Notes: generated by a model from the sequence alone, not told the origin. A stretch of DNA of 64,000 nucleotides from Desulfobacterales bacterium (GCA_034520365.1 JAXHNP010000003.1:372001-436000), one strand, 5' to 3'. Shown: positions 16,763-25,958, numbered from the stretch's first letter. Translations and numbers: made by a program.

Positions 16763-17949
16763 TATGAGACCATTTCCTTCGCTTTACCACGAAGCGGTTG
16801 CCCCCAGGCCGCCTTCAGCCGATCAGCGATAATGCTTTGCCATTTTTCAAGGGTGAATTCGCGGCTGGTTTCTTGCGCGGATTGAACCATCGCATAAAAT
16901 TGTTCCGGTTCAGAAATTATTCTATTAACGGCATCGCTCAATGCCTCCGGAGTAGGGTTGTCCAGCACTATCCCATTCCGTTGGGCGATCAAATGGGGCA
17001 AAACCGACACTGCAGTGGCAATGACAGGCAATCCGCAGGCAAGAGCTTCCAGAACGGCCTTTGGGAATCCTTCTTTTACCAGGGTAGGAAACAAAAAGAG
17101 ATGACCTTGATGCAGGATTTCCATAACCCGGTCATGCGAAACATTTCCATGGAACTTAACATTTTTACTGACTTTCAGTACTGCTGCTTCGCTTTTTAAA
17201 TAACCCAACGCAGGGCCGTCACCGACAATATGTAGGATGGTGTTGCTGTAGTGTTTCAAAATATCAGGTAATGCCCTGATGGTTGCTATCATATTTTTTT
17301 CATTCGTAACCCGGCCAACCGTTACTAGATGAAGGGGCATTCCAGGCTTCCAGGCTCTCTTCTTTGGTATTTGGTCAAGCTCATCGCGGGTAAGGGTGGT
17401 TGAGTGTATCCATTTTATGTGGAGATTTCTCTCGGAAGGCGAGATGGCACCGCCACCGGTGGCCATTACGACATTTCGTCCGCCTGCGATACGTTCCAAG
17501 AGCCACAAAAGGAAGTGATCTGCAATTGTTTTTGGTTTTCCCCATGTCCCGCAATGCCTCACAAAAAGCGCCTTGCGCTGCATCAGTGCAAGCAGGAGCC
17601 CAATCATCCCGACATCTCCTGGCACAAGTGCATGCACGGCGTCTGCCCGCCGGATTGATTTCCAAATCACAGGCAGATATAAAGGCAGCCAATAAAGCAT
17701 TGCAATCTTGCGAGAAGTGTTTTTGCCGGCCGGTTCGGGTAGCGCAATGATCCGACGAAGGCCCCGACCGCTAAGAGGTTGTACACCGCTAATAGGCTTA
17801 GCACTTCGCAACGTAGCGATTAAACAGCTAGAATCAAATAGCTCTGCACATGCTCGCAAGTGGTAAGGGAAGCCGCCGACCGTGACGTAGCGACCGGGGT
17901 CATCCGGATCAGCCCACATCTCCTTGTGAGAGATCATCAATAAATTCAT
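16762..17949 (-). CDS. GT4-family glycosyltransferase
   Basis: A 395-residue GT-B glycosyltransferase with the donor-site motif VKEGFPKAVLEALACGLPVI followed by ATAVSVLPHLI, and LVTVGRVTNEKNMIATIRAL at the start of the second domain. The insertion sequence ends 13 bp upstream of its ATG (target duplication 17958-17962), so its native leader has been replaced. No clear ribosome binding site is visible in the remaining sequence (TACTAAACCAAGC before ATG). Its expression may now depend on read-through from the element. Confidence 0.85.
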   Translation of the reverse strand: MNLLMISHKEMWADPDDPGRYVTVGGFPYHLRACAELFDSSCLIATLRSAKPISGVQPLSGRGLRRIIALPEPAGKNTSRKIAMLYWLPLYLPVIWKSIRRADAVHALVPGDVGMIGLLLALMQRKALFVRHCGTWGKPKTIADHFLLWLLERIAGGRNVVMATGGGAISPSERNLHIKWIHSTTLTRDELDQIPKKRAWKPGMPLHLVTVGRVTNEKNMIATIRALPDILKHYSNTILHIVGDGPALGYLKSEAAVLKVSKNVKFHGNVSHDRVMEILHQGHLFLFPTLVKEGFPKAVLEALACGLPVIATAVSVLPHLIAQRNGIVLDNPTPEALSDAVNRIISEPEQFYAMVQSAQETSREFTLEKWQSIIADRLKAAWGQPLRGKAKEMVS

Positions 17950-17957
17950 GCTTGGTT

Positions 17958-17962
17958 TAGTA
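17958..17962 (+). repeat. Target-site duplication TAGTA, left copy
   Basis: TAGTA immediately outside the left inverted repeat; the same five bases occur at 19959-19963. Confidence 0.85.
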
Positions 17963-17988
17963 ACTCAACAGTCTAAAGTTTAAATGCC

Positions 17989-18963
17989 TTATGCCGCAAG
18001 CGGCATTTCGCAATCATTGGCCTTTTTGCCCTTTGACATAATTATTCGGTAAATCGCGCTATTCCTGAAAAAGCGAAAATTATGGTAGTATTCCATCTGG
18101 ATGACGGCCTGCACCACTTCTTCCGATGGTATCGCCGAAGTGACGGTTCGCAGCCACCCTTGGTATTTCTTCCAGATCGATTGGTGGCAATTCAATGCCA
18201 GGATCTGAAGCATGCCGGTGGCGATACAGCCAAAATTAACAAAAGCTTCAAGCGCATCAATTGCTTCCCGAACCAAGCGTTTAGACCGAGGGTTATCGAT
18301 TGCCGACAAATCACTTTTGGTTTGCCTTCCGGCCCGCGGCCACACACTGGTCCAAAACCGATAATAAAAAGCACCGATCAGATGCTTGAGAACTTTAAAA
18401 CTGACCTCGATCTTGAATCGATAACTGTAGGCCCGGATGATATCGGCTGCCGGAAGCTTTAAATCCGAGCACATCAGAATAAATCGTTGGTCGCCATCGC
18501 AAACAAGTACAAATCGGACTTTCTCCTGAATGGGCCGCCAGATCAGGTCAAGGCATAAAACGGATATGATTTTGCTTTGCCCATAAATCTCAAGGCGCAC
18601 CTGCTCGAATACTTCGGTTTCGAACAAATCCGCAAGCTTTCGTTTGGGGCCATATGTCCGGGGCCTGCCGCGTTTGCCGGTGCTTGGCGGCGGCGGCTCG
18701 TAGCCAACAACGTTGCTTTTGGCCATGGTAATCACATGAAGCAGGCGGTGGCCATTGTCATCCACGAGTTTCCTCACGATCGAAAATACAGGACCCACGG
18801 CAAAATAGGCGTCCAGAACGATGATCGCTTTCTTGCCCATGCGCCTGGTTATGTCGACGGCCATTTTGGCCATCAGGCTCGTCACGCTGACCCTTGGCCG
18901 GCCATTGACCAGCGGCGCTGGCTTACCCTGGAACTCTCGGAGCTCTTCTACCCCTTCATGCAA
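17989..18963 (-). CDS. Transposase, 3-prime frame (catalytic DDE part)
   Basis: This frame encodes 324 residues with the second catalytic Asp in IIVLDAYFAVG and the IS4-superfamily signature Y(2)R(3)E(6)K in AYSYRFKIEVSFKVLK. The nominal TTG start at 18963 is unlikely to be used. The frame is open further upstream (KIFCIPLCAELHEGVEE) to the A9 run at 18990-18998, where it joins the first transposase frame if one A is skipped. The fused product would be about 465 residues, a normal transposase length. Confidence 0.85.
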   Translation of the reverse strand: MHEGVEELREFQGKPAPLVNGRPRVSVTSLMAKMAVDITRRMGKKAIIVLDAYFAVGPVFSIVRKLVDDNGHRLLHVITMAKSNVVGYEPPPPSTGKRGRPRTYGPKRKLADLFETEVFEQVRLEIYGQSKIISVLCLDLIWRPIQEKVRFVLVCDGDQRFILMCSDLKLPAADIIRAYSYRFKIEVSFKVLKHLIGAFYYRFWTSVWPRAGRQTKSDLSAIDNPRSKRLVREAIDALEAFVNFGCIATGMLQILALNCHQSIWKKYQGWLRTVTSAIPSEEVVQAVIQMEYYHNFRFFRNSAIYRIIMSKGKKANDCEMPLAA

Positions 18964-19426
18964 CTCTGCACAAAGGGGGATGCAAAAGATTTTTTTTTAC
19001 CCAGCCGGCCATGAGCCCGATGGCCCCATAATGATGGCCGTAAATATACGGGGCTTTGCCGGAGTTATCCGATTCCTGATGCAGTTTTTTAATCCCCGGC
19101 ATCTTTTCGGCCTCCTTGCAGATTTTGATGCCGTCGCCGGCAAGGAGCATGCGATCTTTGATATAGATCAACGGGCAATGCGAGAGAACAAGTTGCCACC
19201 ATTTTTGTAAAATGTCGGTGAGCTTCCAGGAAGTGGCTCTGAAGAACGCCAGCATGGAGGTATAGAATGACGGTTTCAGTTGGAGCCACCGTACAAAGGA
19301 GCTCACACCATAATGGTCGAGCCGGACCATGAAGCCGAAAATAACGACGACGAACCAGTTAAACGCCGCCGTTCGGGCAAAGCAGCTGCGAAAAGCAGAT
19401 AACATATGGCTGATGACATCTATCAT
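18956..19426 (-). CDS. Transposase, 5-prime frame (first catalytic Asp)
   Basis: A 156-residue frame with the probable first catalytic Asp in MLLAGDGIKICKEAEKMPGI and the family segment HHYGAIGLMAGW just before the run AAAAAAAAA (18990-18998 on the plus strand). It goes off frame after that run and ends at 18956. It starts with an ATG overlapping the upstream helix-turn-helix gene by 4 bp, so the two are translationally coupled. The frame change could be programmed slippage on the A9 run or a single-base mutation. Confidence 0.8.
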   Translation of the reverse strand: MIDVISHMLSAFRSCFARTAAFNWFVVVIFGFMVRLDHYGVSSFVRWLQLKPSFYTSMLAFFRATSWKLTDILQKWWQLVLSHCPLIYIKDRMLLAGDGIKICKEAEKMPGIKKLHQESDNSGKAPYIYGHHYGAIGLMAGWVKKNLLHPPLCRVA

Positions 19427-19761
19427 GATAGCCCTCCTGTTTCCTTGGAGGGCGCTTGTTTTACCGTAAATGTGTTGGGCCCGGTTTTAATAAACATTTT
19501 ACCGGCTTTAATCTTTTTCAGGATAGCGGAGACCACCGAATCCCTTTCAAGTGTGACCTGGAACTGGGTTTCAGCCAGATCGATGATTTCAGAGACATGT
19601 AAGGGGCGATCGGCGGTGCTGAGTACGTGCCGAATGATTTCAATATTTGACGTACGTTTTTTGGGCTTCTCTTTAGCCCGCCCCTGAAATCGGTCAATGA
19701 TTTTGAGTGTTGCTTCTGCAACCTCTTTTTGATACTTCAAATAATCGTCAAATTGGTCCAT
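19423..19761 (-). CDS. IS accessory protein with HARE-HTH-like winged helix
   Basis: A 112-residue protein starting after a strong AAGGAGG site. The middle and C-terminal parts (IEIIRHVLSTADRPLHVSEI and SVVSAILKKIKAGKMFIKTG then PNTFTV) resemble the HARE-HTH winged-helix domain found in DNA-processing proteins. Basic residues (GRAKEKPKKRTS) precede it. It lies within the element and overlaps the transposase start by 4 bp, so it is probably an element-encoded regulator or DNA-binding helper. Confidence 0.65.
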   Translation of the reverse strand: MDQFDDYLKYQKEVAEATLKIIDRFQGRAKEKPKKRTSNIEIIRHVLSTADRPLHVSEIIDLAETQFQVTLERDSVVSAILKKIKAGKMFIKTGPNTFTVKQAPSKETGGLS

Positions 19762-19958
19762 TTTGCATCCTCCTTTCGATTGTTGTTGAATTGGAGGATA
19801 CAGGGCAAAAAGACGTATGTTAATAATTTTTTACGTAAGTTTAAATCTTTTTAAAAGCCCTTAAAACAGGCAATAATCAGAAAAATTTGAGTACGTATTA
19901 TATAAAACACATAAATCGAACATTTTGCAACTTTAAACAGAACTTTGGACTGTCAAGT

Positions 19959-19963
19959 TAGTA
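19959..19963 (+). repeat. Target-site duplication TAGTA, right copy
   Basis: Matches the left copy at 17958-17962 exactly. Confidence 0.85.
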
Positions 19964-19989
19964 ATGATAATAATAAAAAGTTAAATTAT

Positions 19990-20943
19990 CTATTTGATAT
20001 GTGTTAATAAAAACGCATCATAGATACCTAATATTTTACCAGTCACTGCTTCCCAGGATTTTTTTTTAGGTTGGTTAAGAGCAGCATTAAGGTAAATAAT
20101 CAATTGTATGCATTGCACAAGCCAGAAACGTAATTCCTGTCTGATTGTCCGATTTGGGACTATTGTTATAAATAGGTACCGATGATTAATTGCCGTTTTT
20201 CTGGCCACCAGATGTCCGTCTTCCCGCCCCTCGCGGGCATGCAGATGCTGGCAATGGGCTAGTCCATGTTCGAGCAAGACCCAATCGCGTTTTGCACGGA
20301 GAGACATCTGGGCATCTTCCAAAACCCCGAACCCAACAAAAAATTCATCGAAACGTAGCCCTCCTTCAAAGACCTGTCTGCGCCACAAAGCGGCGCCAGA
20401 GGATAAAAAATCCACCTCCCGCAAAGTATCATGTGGAGGCTGGAGGTAACGGTTGATGGGGTAGCCGGTCTGATAATCAAAACGACCTGGTTCAAAGGTT
20501 GTGAATAGTTTCAAGCGGCGATACCATTTCCACCGCTTTGAAGTGGTCGGATCAAGGTGTTGATTGGTGATGTAGCCAGTGACACCGCCGACTTTATTAT
20601 CAACATCTTCCGCGAAAGCTTCAAGCATCAAGGTAAAAAAATCCGGTTCCAAACGAATATCATCATCGATGAAAGCAATATATTCCCCCTGTGCCGCATC
20701 AATGCCGATATTGCGCTGAATAGCCGTTCCTCCCCCACGCCGAATATAATTGACCGCAAAGGGCAGGCTGGGAGCCGATCTTTCAATTACCCTTTGCGTA
20801 TCATCCTCGCCGGCAGGCGCGCCATCCACCAAAATAAGCTCATGCGGCAGATGCTTCTGCCGACTAAGGTTTGTTAGTAAGGCGCGTACTTGCTCTGGCC
20901 GGCGAAGGGTAGGCGTGACAACTGAAATGGATGGATCAGGCAT
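19990..20943 (-). CDS. Family 2 glycosyltransferase
   Basis: A 317-residue GT-A enzyme. It starts SISVVTPTLRRPEQVRALLT and contains the metal-binding D-D-D region FIDDDIRLEPDFF and the acceptor-side segment EVDFLSSGAALWRRQVFEGG. One short hydrophobic segment near the C-terminus (WLVQCIQLIIYL) may attach it to the membrane. It overlaps the upstream sulfotransferase by 8 bp. The insertion sequence begins 26 bp after its stop codon. Confidence 0.85.
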   Translation of the reverse strand: MPDPSISVVTPTLRRPEQVRALLTNLSRQKHLPHELILVDGAPAGEDDTQRVIERSAPSLPFAVNYIRRGGGTAIQRNIGIDAAQGEYIAFIDDDIRLEPDFFTLMLEAFAEDVDNKVGGVTGYITNQHLDPTTSKRWKWYRRLKLFTTFEPGRFDYQTGYPINRYLQPPHDTLREVDFLSSGAALWRRQVFEGGLRFDEFFVGFGVLEDAQMSLRAKRDWVLLEHGLAHCQHLHAREGREDGHLVARKTAINHRYLFITIVPNRTIRQELRFWLVQCIQLIIYLNAALNQPKKKSWEAVTGKILGIYDAFLLTHIK

Positions 20944-21817
20944 AACAAAACCTCTCGCGGTGTTCGCGTGTCAGGTCGGCAACCTGTTCGCGCTCAGCGC
21001 GTGCAATACGCTCTTCTTGGAAGCGGTTGATCCCTGGTTCCAAAATATCGTATACCTGATCAAGGGCAAACCAATAATGGTCAAAAGCCGGCAGGCTTGT
21101 GCCATGCGTGCCATCCGGCAGAAAATGTGGCTTGGCTCGGAATCTGACTTTATCCACTTTACCCGGATCGAGGCCGGCCAACTGGTGAAGGCGCGGAATC
21201 ATGGTTTGTGGGTCTGAAAGGATGTCCTCAAAACGAATGATGTGATAGCAAGGGAAGCGTTCTTGGTCGCTGACAGCGCGATCTACAAGCCGGTTGTAAA
21301 ATGCGGCAAATTCCTGAGGGCTTTTGAAGATGTTTCGCCGAAGGTGGCTCTCATAAAGGGGAACCGGATCGCGTAGAAGTGCAAAAAAGGTGGCATCCGG
21401 GTACATCTCCGAAAACATGTCACTTAAAAAAGAAAGGCCATTGTTGTTTTTTGTCACTAACCGGGCGCTATGGACTTCATTCCGTGTATATAATTCTCCT
21501 TCAGCCTTAAAGCGCATATCAGGGTCGGAAAAAGTCCGCAGTTTGTGCCGATACAAAGTGGCATCAATGAAATTTTTAGTCCATGCGGAAACAGGTCGGC
21601 GAGGTTTTAGTTTCCACTGATCGAACAATAATGGTTGCCCACTGAGCAAAGCCGCTACATAGCCTTCCCAATGGGGGTCTCGCCAATTCGTACGGAAAAT
21701 TTCGAGTGTTTCACGGATGGGTGAACAGGCATCTGGATGCGAGAGAAAAATATTCCAGAAAATATTGCTGCCGCCTCGCGAAAGACAATTGAGGAAAATA
21801 GGTGCTTTGTTTTTCAT
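20936..21817 (-). CDS. Sulfotransferase family protein (PAPS-dependent)
   Basis: A 293-residue protein of the sulfotransferase fold. The 5-prime-phosphosulfate loop equivalent is FLNCLSRGGSNIFWNIFLSH and the 3-prime-phosphate region is FALLRDPVPLYESHLRR; the IIRFEDILSDP motif follows. It would transfer sulfate from PAPS to a sugar hydroxyl. The lysine or arginine of the loop is R, as in carbohydrate sulfotransferases. It is one of five such genes in the locus and overlaps both neighbours by 4-8 bp. Confidence 0.75.
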   Translation of the reverse strand: MKNKAPIFLNCLSRGGSNIFWNIFLSHPDACSPIRETLEIFRTNWRDPHWEGYVAALLSGQPLLFDQWKLKPRRPVSAWTKNFIDATLYRHKLRTFSDPDMRFKAEGELYTRNEVHSARLVTKNNNGLSFLSDMFSEMYPDATFFALLRDPVPLYESHLRRNIFKSPQEFAAFYNRLVDRAVSDQERFPCYHIIRFEDILSDPQTMIPRLHQLAGLDPGKVDKVRFRAKPHFLPDGTHGTSLPAFDHYWFALDQVYDILEPGINRFQEERIARAEREQVADLTREHRERFCYA

Positions 21818-23235
21818 GATTTAAGAACTGCCAAACGAATTAATTCATCAGCCACACGCTGGCCGGATTTACCATCCAATGTTTCCCCAAAAAAGGCTTG
21901 CAGAAAACGTTTTCGTGCCAGTCTATCAGCTTGGGGGGTGGACAGGCCTCGGAGGATCATAGATTTCAGGTCGTCAAGCGAACGGGCCACCATAACGCCA
22001 TCGCAGGCAGCGACCGGACGGTAATGTTCATAATCGATGTGCCTGGAAAAGCGCATGTAATATGGCAAGTTACTTCCCGGAGGTTCAAAGGCCAGGTTTA
22101 CCACCGGCTTGTCCATCATCATCAACTCGAGCGTGACCGTGGACGCGCCATTAATGCCCATAGCGCAGTGCCTGAGTAGGTTGGTGTAAATGTACAGGTC
22201 TTCATGTAGAGGCATGACCCATTGTTTGTCCCACAGGATTGGCGGGAAGACCACATCAGGATGGCCACGCATTTCATCCTTAAGGGCGAGCATTTCCGCA
22301 CTGTTGCCTTTTATGTAGGTCCGCACCAGCAATTGGGGACGTTCTTCATGATTGAAAGTTTGCAGGAACTCGATCACTGCCCGAACTGTTCGGTGCTCTT
22401 CGGCAAAATCAGGGTTCATACCGGTTGTATAAAGAATAAAGCGTCTCGATGGATCAAGCCCGACCCGGCGGCAGAGTTCTTCACGGGACAGGTGAAAATC
22501 CGTATTGAAGTGGAAGTCGAACTGCGGCGTGCCGGTCACGGACACACGCTCCGGGGCTATATGCGGATATAATTCTAAAAATTTCTTCTTAATGTTTTCT
22601 GTCCAAACCAGAAAATAATCATAGGGTACCATAATGCGTCCGCGCGAGGTCAGGTTGTCCCAAGAAAATAGGAATGCAGCCGTTTTGAAGCCCAGTCCCT
22701 TGGTTACTCGCATCGGAAAATCGGCTTGAGGGCCGTGGATATGGGAGCAGTTAAAGACCAAGTCCGGTTGAAGTTGGGTCAACAAATCATCCATTTCGCG
22801 TGTTGGCCGCAAATACCACTGCAGCCATGTGTCGACTTTTGTACCTGCCCTCAACATGGTGGAGTTCATAAACAAGGTGGAAAAAGTGCGAGTCAGGAAA
22901 AGTTTAAGTTTCTCCCGGCGGTTACCCCGCACCCGATTGTTGTGCTTGCCCCAATAGTATTTGGCCGCTTCCGTCCACATCCAACGATAATGGGCGGTAT
23001 TAATAATATCGTGAAAGAACGTGACCAAGCGATTGGGCTTGTAGGTCTTGAGCGGCAGGATGCGCTCAGCATAAGGCCGCGCCTGGGCGATTACATCACC
23101 ATGGTCCACAATCGAAAGCAAAGTAACACGGGCATACCCACTGAGAACACGCAAAGTATCCGAAAAAACAAAGTTGCGGATGGCTTCACCGCGCGCAATG
23201 ACCATGACAATATGAGGACGACGATCAGTAAACAT
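21814..23235 (-). CDS. Putative GT-B fold glycosyl- or glycerophosphotransferase
   Basis: A 473-residue protein I cannot place with certainty. The central VSVTGTPQFDFHFNTDF followed by RFILYTTGMNPDFAEE is the pattern seen between the two domains of GT-B enzymes related to CDP-glycerol glycerophosphotransferases and UDP-GlcNAc 2-epimerases. The C-terminal GINGASTVTLELMMMDKPVV resembles their nucleotide-binding site. No signal peptide is seen. It overlaps the downstream sulfotransferase by 4 bp. Confidence 0.55.
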   Translation of the reverse strand: MFTDRRPHIVMVIARGEAIRNFVFSDTLRVLSGYARVTLLSIVDHGDVIAQARPYAERILPLKTYKPNRLVTFFHDIINTAHYRWMWTEAAKYYWGKHNNRVRGNRREKLKLFLTRTFSTLFMNSTMLRAGTKVDTWLQWYLRPTREMDDLLTQLQPDLVFNCSHIHGPQADFPMRVTKGLGFKTAAFLFSWDNLTSRGRIMVPYDYFLVWTENIKKKFLELYPHIAPERVSVTGTPQFDFHFNTDFHLSREELCRRVGLDPSRRFILYTTGMNPDFAEEHRTVRAVIEFLQTFNHEERPQLLVRTYIKGNSAEMLALKDEMRGHPDVVFPPILWDKQWVMPLHEDLYIYTNLLRHCAMGINGASTVTLELMMMDKPVVNLAFEPPGSNLPYYMRFSRHIDYEHYRPVAACDGVMVARSLDDLKSMILRGLSTPQADRLARKRFLQAFFGETLDGKSGQRVADELIRLAVLKS

Positions 23236-23262
23236 AAATTTTCAACAACTTAGGTGGCTATT

Positions 23263-24150
23263 TTACTTATAAAAGAAATTACGCCAATAACCCGCTGAAG
23301 TCAGTAGAGAAGGCATCAGCAAGGCTGCCCGAATCATTGCAAAAGGCGATTGGGGAAAACGTTGGATCGCCCTGGCGTATTTAACGTAGCCCCTTGCGAT
23401 GCGGTAGGCAGCCATTTTTCTGCGCAAATGATCCAGCTGCGGGGCCCCCGAGATGGCATCTTGATAGAGTTGACCAAATTCGCGCGCAAAGGGCAAAACA
23501 TCGGCCACGCTTTTGCTATCGGCATGACGTCTGAAAATACTATAGGTCTGATTAGATAGCGCCACTGGAAAACTGCGACAGACGCGGTAAAGCAATTCGC
23601 GATCCATGACGTACTTCATATCCTCACGCACACGGCGCCCGACAGTATCCAGCGCAGATCTCGTATAGAAAGTGCTAACCTGGTGCAAACGATAGACAGA
23701 GGGCGGCCCTAATGTAAGATCACAGGGCGAAGGCTTTTCCAAAAAGGGCGTTATAGGCTCGCCAGGGTACGACTGCCCGGGATCCCAAAAGCAGAATGCG
23801 CCAACGATAGCCCCGACCTCTTTTTCCCGTTTGTAGATTTCGGCCACGTCAGCAAAGGCGCCGGGTAGATATAAATCATCACTGCTCAAAAAAGTTATAA
23901 TCTCGCCGCTGGCACGCGCAAAGCCCTTATTGATGGCTTGGCTCTGGCCTGAATCTGGTTCGCTCACCCAAAATGCCAACCGATCTGAATATTTTTTAAT
24001 GATTTCGACCGAATCATCAATACTGCCACCGTCAATCACAAGCAACTCAGTGGCGGAGTAATCCTGTTCCAGCACCGACTGAATAGCCCCTTCAAGGTAT
24101 TCCCCTTGGTTAAAAGAAGGAATGATGATGCTGAAAACCGGAAATTCCAT
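23263..24150 (-). CDS. Family 2 glycosyltransferase
   Basis: A 295-residue GT-A enzyme. FSIIIPSFNQGEYLEGAIQS and LLVIDGGSIDDSVEIIKKY form the nucleotide site, and FLSSDDLYLPGAF carries the acidic metal ligand. The WcaA-like YEPDSGQSQAIN segment (here SEPDSGQSQAIN) is clear. Its ATG shares a base with the TAA of the upstream sulfotransferase (TAATG), indicating translational coupling. Confidence 0.9.
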   Translation of the reverse strand: MEFPVFSIIIPSFNQGEYLEGAIQSVLEQDYSATELLVIDGGSIDDSVEIIKKYSDRLAFWVSEPDSGQSQAINKGFARASGEIITFLSSDDLYLPGAFADVAEIYKREKEVGAIVGAFCFWDPGQSYPGEPITPFLEKPSPCDLTLGPPSVYRLHQVSTFYTRSALDTVGRRVREDMKYVMDRELLYRVCRSFPVALSNQTYSIFRRHADSKSVADVLPFAREFGQLYQDAISGAPQLDHLRRKMAAYRIARGYVKYARAIQRFPQSPFAMIRAALLMPSLLTSAGYWRNFFYK

Positions 24151-25163
24151 TATAGACCGAAGTTAAGGACGCGAAAAAAAAAGCGTCGCGCGACTACATT
24201 CAGAGTGGCTGATATAAACGGTTGGCGTTTCCTGGAAAGGGTATAACCGAGGGTTTCCATTTGATCGCCAAGCAAAGATTCAATGCGGCCCAGTTCACTT
24301 GGCTGTAAATAGTGTTCCCATTTTCGGGCTGCATCTTTATAAATGAAACCTTTTTGTTTTTTACCGCTTTCAGGATTGCCACCCCAAGGCACCCGCCCAA
24401 ACCCTTTGGAGGGTGAAAGCAGACATGGCTGGAAATTAATATCTAAAAACTTGGCAATGGATTGCATTATGCTCTGGGGGTTATAAATAAGATCCTCATA
24501 ACGCAATATATAACGATTTTTTGTGGCAACCATGCTCTGGCAATCCTGCATCGTGCAAAATGAATTGCTCCATGTCAGAGAAAATTTTTCAACAGATGTA
24601 GTACGGCGTTTGTTTTTGATGTCCCTTTTTTTATAGGATGTGTATACATCTCGTGGGTCCCGGATCACGTATATAAATTTAGCGTTTGGCCACCACTGGA
24701 GGTAACGATAAAATAAATACTCATAAGAAAGAGATTTATCCACCCAACACCTTGTTTCCTTTGTCAGGTGGCCGGACGCCAGGCCAAGAGCATGGAAATA
24801 TGACTGAATAAAATCTTGGGGGCGTTGATCTGAGGCCATTGTTAAGGATCGAAATTGCTTTTTAAGCCCATCTATCGAGACATGCGAGAGAAAATCCTGA
24901 TAATAGCGGCTTTTCTGGTTAAAAATGTAACTGATCATAATTGCTTCGGCAAAATCCAGCCGTTTCTCAAATGAATCAGACCAGGTTTTCAGCCGGTCTA
25001 TCCAGCGATAATAGCGTTTATACCAAGACACAAAATGAGAGTCAGCAACATCCACAAGCAGCTGCGGGTGGCCATCCAGCAAACTTTGCAATAATGTGGT
25101 GCCGGAACGAGCAATACCGAGTATAAAAACAGGGGTAAGGTTGTCAAAATTTGTTTGCTTCAT
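24150..25163 (-). CDS. Sulfotransferase (Sulfotransfer_1/3 type)
   Basis: About 337 residues. I chose the ATG at 25163, which overlaps the upstream stop as ATGA; a longer start at 25199 would lie inside the neighbour. The PAPS 5-prime-phosphosulfate loop is PVFILGIARSGTTLLQSLLD and the 3-prime-phosphate site is FIYVIRDPRDVYTSYKKR; YILRYEDLIYNP follows. All hallmark residues of a working sulfotransferase are present. The acceptor is presumably a sugar of the glycan assembled by the surrounding glycosyltransferases. Confidence 0.9.
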   Translation of the reverse strand: MKQTNFDNLTPVFILGIARSGTTLLQSLLDGHPQLLVDVADSHFVSWYKRYYRWIDRLKTWSDSFEKRLDFAEAIMISYIFNQKSRYYQDFLSHVSIDGLKKQFRSLTMASDQRPQDFIQSYFHALGLASGHLTKETRCWVDKSLSYEYLFYRYLQWWPNAKFIYVIRDPRDVYTSYKKRDIKNKRRTTSVEKFSLTWSNSFCTMQDCQSMVATKNRYILRYEDLIYNPQSIMQSIAKFLDINFQPCLLSPSKGFGRVPWGGNPESGKKQKGFIYKDAARKWEHYLQPSELGRIESLLGDQMETLGYTLSRKRQPFISATLNVVARRFFFRVLNFGL

Positions 25164-25948
25164 TTGTAGATATAAGTCTCCCAAAAGTCGCGATTCCATT
25201 TGGCCCAGGCATGAGCGCCAAATGGCATTTGTCGATTGTTTTGTTCAAAACAGGTCATGGGGTGTGCATCGAAGGCAAAGCCTAAGGCTATATCGGAAGG
25301 CGCAATTTTGAAGTTCGGATGAAACAGATGAGCGCGATCAGACCAGAAAAGGTCTTCGTTAAGACTGTAATGTGTTCTATACCATTCAATTCCACGACGA
25401 GCGTCGCGGATTACACGCAATTTCTTGGACCAGCGCGCCGGAAGGGGGAACTTTTTCAGATCAGGCAGATTGGCGGTCAGAACAGCACTCCATGGGGGAA
25501 TATGTTCTGTATTTAATACATTCAGAAAGGACTGAACGCGCCGCAGGGAGAGGCCTCCATTGCCGACCCGCGAGATACGTGGCGGCTGGCTTTCTTTTTC
25601 GAATAGCGGCGCGCCTATATAGTCATAGCCCATTTCACACCAGCTGCGCAGGTTATCGGAAAAGACCAGGCAATCCAACTGATAGATCAATACGTAATCA
25701 TATTCTACAAAAGTTTCATAAAATTCCGGGGAAAGCAGAAGCTTGCTGTAATTTTTAATATTTTTAAAGTAATGGGCAGGAAATTCCCGCAATTCGACCC
25801 CCTCCAAGCATTTTCCCAACCCAACTGGTTGTATCGCAAATTGGGGAAAATCATTTAAGTAATGCGAAAGGTGGCGTAGAGATATTTTCTCTTCAGCTGT
25901 TAGATCAGGTTTATAGTTAGGGACAACTATGGCGATTTTAGATTTCAT
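25160..25948 (-). CDS. DUF5672 family protein
   Basis: A 262-residue protein starting at the ATG at 25948, 10 bp after the stop of the upstream sulfotransferase; a longer frame to 26002 overlaps that gene. It matches DUF5672 in DYVLIYQLDCLVFSDNLRSW, GYDYIGAPLF and RVGNGGLSLRRVQSFLNVL. The D-x-D-like DCL and the overall pattern suggest a GT-A fold glycosyltransferase. The family is common in surface-glycan loci but has no established reaction that I know of. Confidence 0.75.
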   Translation of the reverse strand: MKSKIAIVVPNYKPDLTAEEKISLRHLSHYLNDFPQFAIQPVGLGKCLEGVELREFPAHYFKNIKNYSKLLLSPEFYETFVEYDYVLIYQLDCLVFSDNLRSWCEMGYDYIGAPLFEKESQPPRISRVGNGGLSLRRVQSFLNVLNTEHIPPWSAVLTANLPDLKKFPLPARWSKKLRVIRDARRGIEWYRTHYSLNEDLFWSDRAHLFHPNFKIAPSDIALGFAFDAHPMTCFEQNNRQMPFGAHAWAKWNRDFWETYIYK

Positions 25949-25958
25949 ATTATTATGG

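Larger units (their letters stand above)
17963..19958 (-). mobile_element. Complete insertion sequence, 1,996 bp, IS4-superfamily transposase
   Basis: The element is bounded by 18-bp imperfect inverted repeats: left ACTCAACAGTCTAAAGTT at 17963-17980, right AACTTTGGACTGTCAAGT at 19941-19958, matching at 15 of 18 positions. It is flanked by a perfect 5-bp target duplication, TAGTA. Inside, on the minus strand, are a small winged-helix-like protein gene and a DDE transposase in two overlapping frames joined at a run of nine A. The intact ends and target duplication suggest a recent insertion into the glycan operon, between two glycosyltransferase genes. Confidence 0.9.
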
